Of a stretch of 52,299 nt of DNA, positions 8,786 to 16,052 are shown in pieces (position 1 is the first letter of the stretch; every line of letters starts with the position of its first letter). This stretch comes from Gammaproteobacteria bacterium (GTDB lineage Bacteria; Pseudomonadota; Gammaproteobacteria; Steroidobacterales; Woeseiaceae). The notes below the pieces were generated by a model. That model was not told the origin of the DNA. It was given only the letters and a program-made list of their open reading frames with translations, and did not search any database. A program made the translations under genes and the position numbers. The stretch covers positions 1 through 52,299 of the forward strand of contig JAOTYE010000023.1 in the NCBI GenBank assembly GCA_029862045.1, written 5' to 3'.

Positions 8786-10012
8786 ATGGTTGTGATTCGA
8801 TTCATATTCGATAGCGTCCGCGAAATGTTCCGCGGCCCGCGCGAGTATTGGATGTGGCTGCTTGCGCTTAGCCTGGTCGTTCTCTTTGGCGCCTGGCGCT
8901 ACTCGGAACAGATTACGGAGGGCCTGGTCGTTACGGGCATGAGTGACCAGGTGTCCTGGGGCTTTTATATCTCCAATTTCGCGTTTCTGGTCGGCATTGC
9001 CGCCGCGGCCGTGCTGCTCGTGATTCCCGCCTATATCTTCGATCGCAAGGATGTCAAAGATGTCGTGCTGGTCGGTGAAGGCATGGCAGTGGCCGCAGTC
9101 ACAATGGCGATCCTGTTCGTTATCGTCGACCTGGGCCGGCCTGACCGCTTGTGGCATATGATTCCGGGCATCGGCCGCTTCCACTGGCCGGTCTCCCTGC
9201 TCGCCTGGGACGTGCTCGTGCTCAGCGTATACTTTCTGCTGAACCTGGCGATTCCGTTCTACGTTCTCTACAGCCGTTACCGGGGCAAAGAGCCGAACTT
9301 CCGGCTGTATTTTCCATTCGTTGTCATCGCCATGTTCTGGGCGATCTCGATCCACACTGTTACCGCGTTCCTGTTTTCCGCGAACCCTGCGCGGCCGTTC
9401 TGGCACACGGCGTTGCTTGGCCCACGATTTATCGCTTCGGCTTTCGCGTCGGGACCGGCGCTGATCATCATCACGTTGCAAATCATCCGCAAGCTTACTT
9501 CCTACCACGTCAGTCAGACCGTGATCGACTTGCTGGCCCTGATCATGACGACCGCACTGCAAATCAGCCTGTTTTTTGTGGGGGCGGAGTTATTTACGGA
9601 TTTCTACAACGAAGGGGCTCATGCGGCTTCGATCCACTACCTTTTCTTCGGGCTCGGCGGATTCAGTTCGTTGAAGGCCTGGATCTGGTTCGCCCTGGCA
9701 CTCAATCTGACCGCGCTTGTGATCCTGATGATTCACCCCCTGCGTCAAAGAACGGTGATGCTGAATATAGCTTGCGTGATGACGTTTATCGGTATCTGGA
9801 TCGAGAAAGGCATGGGTCTCGTCATTCCGGGATTCGTACCGACACCGCTTGGTGAGATATTCGAATATGCGCCGACCAGCGTCGAACTCAGCGTTGCGGC
9901 CGGGATATGGGCATTCGGAATTCTTGTGTTTACGTTGGTCGCCAAAGCCGTCATTGCCATCGAGCAGGGCAAGCTTTCCTGTCCGCCGGAAGAACAGCGC
10001 TATACGCTATGA
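8786..10012 (+). CDS. NrfD/PsrC-family quinone-binding membrane subunit
   Basis: The protein has 408 residues with about nine to ten hydrophobic helices. It follows the Fe-S gene by nine bases, completing a cytochrome/Fe-S/NrfD operon. NrfD-type proteins carry no heme but bind quinone at the periplasmic face and pass electrons to or from the Fe-S partner. The motif FVIVDLGRPDRLWHM in the third helix region is characteristic of the family. Its last codons overlap the 3' end of the convergent pentaheme gene by six bases. The direction of quinone turnover cannot be read from sequence. Confidence 0.92.
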   Translation: MVVIRFIFDSVREMFRGPREYWMWLLALSLVVLFGAWRYSEQITEGLVVTGMSDQVSWGFYISNFAFLVGIAAAAVLLVIPAYIFDRKDVKDVVLVGEGMAVAAVTMAILFVIVDLGRPDRLWHMIPGIGRFHWPVSLLAWDVLVLSVYFLLNLAIPFYVLYSRYRGKEPNFRLYFPFVVIAMFWAISIHTVTAFLFSANPARPFWHTALLGPRFIASAFASGPALIIITLQIIRKLTSYHVSQTVIDLLALIMTTALQISLFFVGAELFTDFYNEGAHAASIHYLFFGLGGFSSLKAWIWFALALNLTALVILMIHPLRQRTVMLNIACVMTFIGIWIEKGMGLVIPGFVPTPLGEIFEYAPTSVELSVAAGIWAFGILVFTLVAKAVIAIEQGKLSCPPEEQRYTL

Positions 10013-10792
10013 GTCCTCTGCTTGCTGCTCGTGAGTACGTTGGGCTTCTTTGAATATTTCCCTGAGTTGACCGAGAATTTCGGACGTCTCGGAATCTGTC
10101 GCCTGTAAATTGAACTGATGCACCTTGTCCACGATTATCTGATAGCGCATCTCGAGTGCCCGGACTCGCTCCTTGCTGTCGGCAGGCCAGTCGTGAGATT
10201 CAAAATGTATTCTCGTCCAGCCCAATAGCCCGCCAGCGATATTCAACTGGCTGAATACGCCCTCAGCCTGGTCCGCGATTAGTGGCAGGTTTTCGCTGTT
10301 ACCTTCGCCATGACAGTTCCGACAGGCGTTCAATACGATATTCCGTAGCTCAGGCCGGCGACTCATCGCCGGGTGACAGGTCGTGCAGGTCGGCGCCGCA
10401 CGTTGATCCATCAGGGCGGCATAGTGCTTACTCTTCACGAACTGTCGGCGCTTGTCGCCGTGGCATTGTCCGCAGGTTTCCGGCTGCTTTTGGTAATGTA
10501 CAGCGCTGTTTTTGTCGCTCATCGGCAAAACGCCGACGTGCGCTTTCTGCGCCGAATTGGCGCGGGCATTTCCTCCATGACAAGCATCACAAGTCACGCC
10601 AGCCTGCTCGTGTGGTGATCCCAGATACTGCTGATAGTATTCATGGAGTTTGGGAGACTGGGCATAGAAATCAGACTGCTGGTGACAGCCGATGCAGCCA
10701 TTCTCGGCCGACCGGGCGCTCACTGAAAGCGCCACAAATAAGGAGATCAGAATAAATCCCGACGTGAATCTGTTTCGTGACATGTTTGACAC
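10007..10792 (-). CDS. Pentaheme c-type cytochrome
   Basis: This 261-residue exported protein (signal peptide ending ARSA) has five CXXCH motifs, all before about residue 170: CIGCH, CDACH, CGQCH, CTTCH and CRNCH. The rest is a helical heme-free tail. It is convergent with the NrfD gene, sharing six bases at the stops, and divergent from the 19-heme gene. The doubled CXXCH spacing resembles small periplasmic multiheme shuttles (NrfB- or c3-like), but I cannot assign a named family. A role as electron shuttle between inner-membrane and outer-membrane components is inferred from context only. Confidence 0.82.
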   Translation of the reverse strand: MSNMSRNRFTSGFILISLFVALSVSARSAENGCIGCHQQSDFYAQSPKLHEYYQQYLGSPHEQAGVTCDACHGGNARANSAQKAHVGVLPMSDKNSAVHYQKQPETCGQCHGDKRRQFVKSKHYAALMDQRAAPTCTTCHPAMSRRPELRNIVLNACRNCHGEGNSENLPLIADQAEGVFSQLNIAGGLLGWTRIHFESHDWPADSKERVRALEMRYQIIVDKVHQFNLQATDSETSEILGQLREIFKEAQRTHEQQAEDS

Positions 10793-10880
10793 CTGATGGC
10801 GACTTTGCGGGAGAACCCGGATGCCCGGGCCATCGCTACTATCCTGCCTGTTTGTAGCAAAAGCAGCATTCCTTTCTTAT

Positions 10881-10901
10881 GACGGATACTACCTATCCGT
10901 C
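10881..10901. promoter_or_regulatory. Dyad GACGGATA-N5-TATCCGTC, candidate operator
   Basis: A perfect eight-base inverted repeat with a five-base spacer lies in the 235-base divergent region between the pentaheme and 19-heme genes. It contains the TACCTAT heptamer also found upstream of other cytochrome genes. There is no T-tract, so an operator is likelier than a terminator. The binding protein is unknown. Confidence 0.4.
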
Positions 10902-10941
10902 TCGAGGGCACCTCGGGGCTTGTCTTTTACGCTATCTGACC

Positions 10942-10983
10942 TCGGAAAACCCGGATACCAAGTTAAACGCCAATGGAATATTA
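10942..10983 (+). repeat. 42-base upstream element, copy 1
   Basis: By my alignment this segment matches 15813-15854 at 37 of 42 positions. The invariant core is TCGGAAAACCCGGATA, and the element ends GAATATTA. It sits 44 bases before the 19-heme gene. The second copy precedes the ImcH-like gene. Conservation in two intergenic regions of related function suggests a shared promoter or activator site. Confidence 0.65.
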
Positions 10984-11027
10984 GGCATCCTAGATCTGCC
11001 TTTTTTTGACGGCTAACTGGAATCTTC

Positions 11028-13871
11028 ATGCGTACGCGCGAGCGCTCATCGAAACCGCGACTCTTTCAGAGTGATCGTGGAAAGAGCTGGCTTGCCTTGG
11101 CGGCCGCTATTCTCTGCTTCGCGGTAAGCCCAACATCGGCGCAGGACAATGAGAAGTGCTTCGACTGCCACTCCGACGCGGAACTCACCGGTTCCCGTGG
11201 CGGCGAGGAGATGTCGGTCTTCGTGGACGAAAAGGACCACGCTGCATCCGTTCACTCCGACATGGCGTGCGTGGAGTGTCATCAGGACATAGACCCGAAA
11301 AGACGTCGGCATTCCACGCGCAAGGACCTAGAGCTTGTCGACTGCAGCGGCTGCCACAGGCCTGAGGCCGCAAGACAAAAGCGCAGCTTGCACGGCGTAG
11401 CCGCAGCGCGCGGCGATCCAATGGCCCCGGTCTGTGCCGACTGTCACGGCAAGCACGATATCCTGTCGGCCTCGGACCACGACGCGCCGACGGCGGTGAT
11501 GAACGTGCCGCTACTCTGTGGAAGTTGCCACCGGGAGGGATCTCCCGTATCCCGAACTCACGAGATATCGCAGGAGAGCATCCTCGAGCATTACTCGATG
11601 AGTATTCACGGTGAGGGCCTGTTCCGTCAGGGCCTCACTGTCACGGCCGTCTGCACCTCCTGCCATACGTCCCATGACATTCGCCCGCACACTGATGCGC
11701 GATCGACCATCCACGCAGACAATGTGGCCACGACTTGTACGACTTGCCATGGGCAGATCGAGCGCGTTCACCGCAAGGTCATCGAAGGCCAGTTGTGGAC
11801 CGAAGACCCGGACAAGATTCCTACCTGCGTCGACTGCCACGCCCCGCATGAGATCCGCAACGTTTTCTACCCTGACGGTCTGGCCGACAAGGACTGTCTG
11901 ACCTGCCACGCACAGCAGGATTTGACGATGACCCGCAACGGCGAGACCGTCAGCCTGTACATCGATGAACAGGCCTTCAGCGACTCGGCCCACGCAGACA
12001 CGGCCTGCGCCCAATGCCACACGGACGTGACGGTCTCCAAGGAACGCGCCTGCGAGACGGTGCAGTCGGCGGTGGATTGCAGCATCTGCCACGCCGAACA
12101 GGTTGCCGAGTATCAGGGCAGCACACACGGAACCCTGCACGCGCAAAGCGATCCGGATGCGCCGTCGTGTCAGGACTGTCATGCCAAGCACGCGACGCTC
12201 GACAAGGACGCGCCGGCGTCGCCCACCTACCCGCGCAATGTTCCAACACTGTGCGGGCAGTGTCATCGCATCGGCGAGCAAGCGGCGACACGCATCGAGG
12301 CCGAGGTTGACGACATCGTAGGCAGCTATGAAGACAGCGTGCACGGTCGGGGCTTGATAAAGAGCGGTCTCGTCGTGACGGCGACTTGCGCCGATTGCCA
12401 CGGCGCACATTCCGAGCTTCCTCCGGAAGACCCGCGCGCATTGATCAATCCGCAGAACATCGCCGGCACCTGCGGCGTCTGCCACCACGGGATCGAGGAG
12501 GAGTTCCGGACCAGCATCCACTGGACTGATGACCCGGACGCCGAAGAGGAGCATCCCACTTGTGAGGATTGTCATGCCTCGCACACTATTTCGCGCATCG
12601 ACAAACCGGGATTCCGGACCCAGATGATGGACCAGTGCGGCCGGTGTCATGCCGAGCAGGCAGAAACCTTCTTCGACACCTTTCATGGCAAGGTGTCACG
12701 CCTGGGCGGAGAGGGTGTCGCCAAATGTTACGACTGCCATGGTACACACGGCATTCTTCCCCCGACGGAGCCCGCCTCGCAGCTTAGCCGGGACAACGTC
12801 GTCGAGACCTGTGGCCAGTGTCACGAGGGATCGCATCGGCGTTTTGCTGGCTACCTGACCCATGCGACGCACCACGACCGCGACCGCTACCCCTGGCTGT
12901 TCTGGTCCTTCTGGGGCATGACTGCGCTGCTCGTGGGTACCCTGACGTTCGCCCTGCTGCATACACTGGCCTGGGTCGTCCGGCTGTTGCTGAGCCGCGA
13001 CGAGTGGCGGTCGCATAAGGCTCTGGCCCGAGAAAACGGCAAGAAGGGAAAGGTCTACCGCCGCTTCAACCGCCTGCAGCGCTCCATGCACATCGTGATG
13101 ATGATCAGCTTCTTCACGCTGGCGTTGACGGGGATGGCTTTGAAATTCTCCTATATGTCCTGGGCACAGACGACCTCCCGAATCCTGGGCGGATTCGACA
13201 GCATGGGATTCCTGCATCGCGTGGCTGCAATCATGTTGCTCATCGTCGCGATCGTGCATCTGCGGGACGTGATTCGCCGCAAAAAAGCAAAGCAACAGAC
13301 CTGGCTCCAGCTCATCGCCGGACCGGACTCCATCATATTCAACGGCCGTGACCTTCGGGAGTTCATACAGTCCATCAAATGGTTCTTCGGTCTGGGTTCT
13401 CGTCCGAATTACGGCCGTTACACCTACTGGGAGAAGTTCGACTATTTTGCAGTGACCTGGGGCATCGCCATTATCGGCAGCACGGGCCTGGTTCTGTGGT
13501 TGCCGGAATTTTTCACACACATCGTCCCCGGCTGGGCGGTCAACGTGGCCACGATCATCCATAGCGATGAAGCGCTGCTTGCCGTGGGCTTTATTTTTAC
13601 GATCCACTTCTTCAACACGCACTTCCGGCCCGACAAGTTCCCGATGGATCCCGTGATATTCACCGGGCGCGTGCCTCTGGATGAGCTGAAATACGACAAG
13701 CCCGGCGAGTACGAAGCGATGCTGGAATCCGGCGAACTGGAGAAACACCTCGTGGATGCATATCCAAGGTCCAAAGAACGTGGCCTCAAGATTTTCGGTG
13801 CGTTGGCGCTTACCTTCGGCCTGGTGCTGCTAAGCCTGATCATCTACACGATGCTGTTTGGTTACCGTTGA
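11028..13871 (+). CDS. Giant CbcL-like fusion: 19 c-type hemes plus diheme-b-type membrane domain
   Basis: This is a 947-residue protein with a signal peptide (cleavage near TSA-QDN), nineteen CXXCH motifs between residues 44 and 599, and a C-terminal cytochrome b561/FdnI-like domain of about four helices. Candidate b-heme histidines lie in QRSMHIVMM, FLHRVAA and TIHFFNTHF. The hemes of residues 44-271 recur at 290-516 with an offset of 245-246 residues for all eight motifs, so the first sixteen are a tandem duplication. Three more hemes (537-599) precede the membrane. CbcL of Geobacter, a known quinol-to-periplasm electron exporter, has the same c-plus-b plan but about nine c hemes. By analogy this should oxidise menaquinol and feed electrons into a long periplasmic heme chain. 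The next gene, 22 bases on, is a shorter relative. Confidence 0.9.
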   Translation: MRTRERSSKPRLFQSDRGKSWLALAAAILCFAVSPTSAQDNEKCFDCHSDAELTGSRGGEEMSVFVDEKDHAASVHSDMACVECHQDIDPKRRRHSTRKDLELVDCSGCHRPEAARQKRSLHGVAAARGDPMAPVCADCHGKHDILSASDHDAPTAVMNVPLLCGSCHREGSPVSRTHEISQESILEHYSMSIHGEGLFRQGLTVTAVCTSCHTSHDIRPHTDARSTIHADNVATTCTTCHGQIERVHRKVIEGQLWTEDPDKIPTCVDCHAPHEIRNVFYPDGLADKDCLTCHAQQDLTMTRNGETVSLYIDEQAFSDSAHADTACAQCHTDVTVSKERACETVQSAVDCSICHAEQVAEYQGSTHGTLHAQSDPDAPSCQDCHAKHATLDKDAPASPTYPRNVPTLCGQCHRIGEQAATRIEAEVDDIVGSYEDSVHGRGLIKSGLVVTATCADCHGAHSELPPEDPRALINPQNIAGTCGVCHHGIEEEFRTSIHWTDDPDAEEEHPTCEDCHASHTISRIDKPGFRTQMMDQCGRCHAEQAETFFDTFHGKVSRLGGEGVAKCYDCHGTHGILPPTEPASQLSRDNVVETCGQCHEGSHRRFAGYLTHATHHDRDRYPWLFWSFWGMTALLVGTLTFALLHTLAWVVRLLLSRDEWRSHKALARENGKKGKVYRRFNRLQRSMHIVMMISFFTLALTGMALKFSYMSWAQTTSRILGGFDSMGFLHRVAAIMLLIVAIVHLRDVIRRKKAKQQTWLQLIAGPDSIIFNGRDLREFIQSIKWFFGLGSRPNYGRYTYWEKFDYFAVTWGIAIIGSTGLVLWLPEFFTHIVPGWAVNVATIIHSDEALLAVGFIFTIHFFNTHFRPDKFPMDPVIFTGRVPLDELKYDKPGEYEAMLESGELEKHLVDAYPRSKERGLKIFGALALTFGLVLLSLIIYTMLFGYR

Positions 13872-13893
13872 AACTGCGCTATTTGGAAGACAC

Positions 13894-15774
13894 GTGATTA
13901 CTCCCATGTACAAGCTCCTCGCTATCCTGGTCACGAGTCTGCTGCTCGGGCTGCAGGCGGCCGGCGCAGAGGAGGAGAATCCCTGTAACGATTGTCACGA
14001 AGTCGATATGGCTCACTTCGAGAGCACGCCTCACGGCTCGGCGGAATGCCTCGACTGCCACGTCGGCGGGGAACGCAGGCACCGGCGCGGGCTCGATCCG
14101 GTGGACTGTGGAGCATGTCATGCCGAGGTTCTCGCCGAACAGATTGTGAGTGTGCACGGCCCGAAGGGTGTGCAACGCATCCCGGGCATGGAGCTTCCAT
14201 CTTGTTCGGGTTGTCATGGCGATTTACATGCCATGACGCTGGCGAGTGAGCCGTCTTCTCCCGTTCACGGAAGCCGCCAGGGGGAGATCTGCGGGACCTG
14301 CCACGGCGCCGGGCAGCCGGCGCCGCCGGGCGTTCACACGATCCGTCCCATCGAGGCTTACACGGCCAGCGTGCACGCCGCCGCGGTGGACAAGGGCGTG
14401 CATGGCGCGAGTTGCAGCGATTGCCACACGGCCCACTCGCCGTTGCCCGCGACGAACCCCTTATCTTCGATCCACCGGTCGAACGTGCCAGCTACATGCG
14501 GCGCCTGTCATGCTGAAATCACGACGCAGTTCGAGCAGAGTATTCATGGTCTGGCCGCAACCGCCGGGGTCCGGGACTCGCCGGTCTGCACGGATTGTCA
14601 CGGTGAACATCGTATTCTGGCAGTGAGCGCAGAGGGCTCGCCGGTATCGGCGACTAACATCCCGATCCGTGTCTGCGGCCCCTGTCACTCGGATTTGCGG
14701 CTGGGCGAGAAATATGGCCTGGCCGCCGACCAGGTTCCCTCCTATGAGGACAGCTTCCATGGGCTCGCCGCCCGCGGGGGCGTGCAAGAAGTTGCAAATT
14801 GTGCGAGCTGTCACGGTGTGCATTACATTCTGCCGTCCAGCGATCCGCTCTCCCACATTCATCCGGACAATCTCGCGGACACCTGCGGCAAATGCCACGC
14901 CGGGGCAGGCAGCAGGTTTGCTATCGGGCCTGTGCATATGTTGGCCGAGCAGCCACCCAACATCGTCGCGTACTGGATCCGGGCCATCTATATTCCGCTG
15001 ATCTGGGTCACCGTCCTCGGCATGCTCGCCCACAACCTGCTCGATCTGGTTAAGAAGACGCGCTATCCGGCGCCGCGGGTTCGCACACCACCCGAGCACT
15101 GCACGATCAAGGAACGCATGTCGCGGCCGTTTCGGATCGCCCACGGTCTGGCCGCTGTGAGCTTCATAGTGCTGGTGTTCACCGGTTTCGCACTGAAGTA
15201 CCCCGAGAGTTGGTGGGCGGGGTTGCTGCAACTCGGCGGAGAGGACGGCGGACTCCGTGGCGAGCTTCACCGCATCGCTGCCGTGGGCCTGATCGGGGCC
15301 TGCTTCTTCCACTTCGCGCATCTTGCCGTCAGTGCTCGCGCCCGGCGTCAGATCGCTGCGCTGCTCCCGGGTTCTGCTGACTTCAAAGAGCTTGCCCACC
15401 GCATTGGCTACAATCTCGGGCGCCGGCCCGAACCGCCGGCCCCGGTGCACCTCGGCTACGTGGAGAAGATCGAATACTGGGCTGCGCTGTGGGGCACTAT
15501 AATTACGGCAATCACGGGACTGCTGCTGTGGTTCGAGAACCTCACCCTGACCTGGCTCCCGGGCTGGGTGCCCGAGGCCGCCACCGTCCTGCATTTCCTC
15601 GAGGCGATTCTGGCTACGCTGGCGATCCTCGTCTGGCACTTCTACTTTGTCATCTTCGATCCGGCCGTGTATCCGATGGATGCAGCCTGGCTCACGGGTA
15701 AGCCGCCATTCTCACGAGCCGAAGAGCGCGGTGAGGTCATCTATGAGGACTCGACCGGGCAACAGGGCGGCTAG
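13894..15774 (+). CDS. CbcL-like fusion: 11 c-type hemes plus diheme-b-type membrane domain
   Basis: I prefer the GTG at 13894, with GGAAGA four bases before it, giving 626 residues. ATG 13906 is an alternative, and an upstream frame from 13858 overlaps the previous gene. After a signal peptide (ending AAGA-EEE) come eleven CXXCH motifs up to about residue 335, then a cytochrome b domain with likely ligand histidines in RIAHGLAA, ELHRIAA and LVWHFYF. The spacing of hemes three to eight (32, 29, 41, 28, 30) closely follows that of one module of the preceding 19-heme protein (30, 28, 45, 28, 30). The two genes are thus paralogues, and this one keeps a single module. It is predicted to be an inner-membrane quinol:periplasmic-cytochrome electron exporter. 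The two may work at different redox potentials or form a complex, which the sequence cannot decide. Confidence 0.9.
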   Translation: MITPMYKLLAILVTSLLLGLQAAGAEEENPCNDCHEVDMAHFESTPHGSAECLDCHVGGERRHRRGLDPVDCGACHAEVLAEQIVSVHGPKGVQRIPGMELPSCSGCHGDLHAMTLASEPSSPVHGSRQGEICGTCHGAGQPAPPGVHTIRPIEAYTASVHAAAVDKGVHGASCSDCHTAHSPLPATNPLSSIHRSNVPATCGACHAEITTQFEQSIHGLAATAGVRDSPVCTDCHGEHRILAVSAEGSPVSATNIPIRVCGPCHSDLRLGEKYGLAADQVPSYEDSFHGLAARGGVQEVANCASCHGVHYILPSSDPLSHIHPDNLADTCGKCHAGAGSRFAIGPVHMLAEQPPNIVAYWIRAIYIPLIWVTVLGMLAHNLLDLVKKTRYPAPRVRTPPEHCTIKERMSRPFRIAHGLAAVSFIVLVFTGFALKYPESWWAGLLQLGGEDGGLRGELHRIAAVGLIGACFFHFAHLAVSARARRQIAALLPGSADFKELAHRIGYNLGRRPEPPAPVHLGYVEKIEYWAALWGTIITAITGLLLWFENLTLTWLPGWVPEAATVLHFLEAILATLAILVWHFYFVIFDPAVYPMDAAWLTGKPPFSRAEERGEVIYEDSTGQQGG

Positions 15775-15812
15775 CTCCAAAGTGCAGGTGCCGGGCAGCA
15801 CGGCACATGGCT

Positions 15813-15854
15813 TCGGAAAACCCGGATATCAAGTTCAACACCTATAGAATATTA
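15813..15854 (+). repeat. 42-base upstream element, copy 2
   Basis: Second copy of the element at 10942-10983, differing at five positions. It lies 39 bases after the 11-heme gene and 198 bases before the ImcH-like gene. If it is a promoter, the ImcH-like transcript has a long leader that contains the 30-codon frame at 15918-16010. Confidence 0.65.
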
Positions 15855-15917
15855 CCCACTCGGGATTAGCAGTGAGGTTGGGAAAGTGAATCGGAACCTT
15901 GTAGCGGAACACTGCCA

Positions 15918-16010
15918 ATGGACATTGTCATGTTCAACGGTAAGATGCCGCTTGAGCGATTCATAGAGTGGCCGCCACTCGAATATCAGCGGCTGCTTAG
16001 CCGCCGATAG
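15918..16010 (+). CDS. Possible 30-residue small ORF in leader of ImcH-like gene
   Basis: An ATG frame of 30 codons encodes MDIVMFNGKMPLERFIEWPP followed by a basic end. It lies between the 42-base element and the NapC/NirT gene, which it precedes by 42 bases. The composition looks protein-like, but no strong ribosome binding site is visible and no family is recognised. It could be a leader peptide, a remnant or chance. Confidence 0.2.
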   Translation: MDIVMFNGKMPLERFIEWPPLEYQRLLSRR

Positions 16011-16052
16011 AACGACCAACCGCCCGGAGCTCGTCCGCAATCGAGGAACACA

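Noticed and set aside
10801..10830. Third copy of the 42-base upstream element
   Set aside because: Only about 16 bases resemble the core (GGAGAACCCGGATGCC) and the rest does not align.
11511..12686. 391-codon open frame antisense to the 19-heme gene
   Set aside because: Complement of repeated heme codons gives long stop-free frames. The residues show no domain and the sense gene is certain.
11150..12850. Regular short repeats that might suggest a CRISPR-like or tandem DNA repeat
   Set aside because: The repeats are TGYnnnnnnTGYCAY codons for CXXCH heme sites. They are conserved at protein level and not as identical DNA units.
14461..15639. 392-codon open frame antisense to the 11-heme gene
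   Set aside because: Same cause; composition is low-complexity and it has no recognisable fold.
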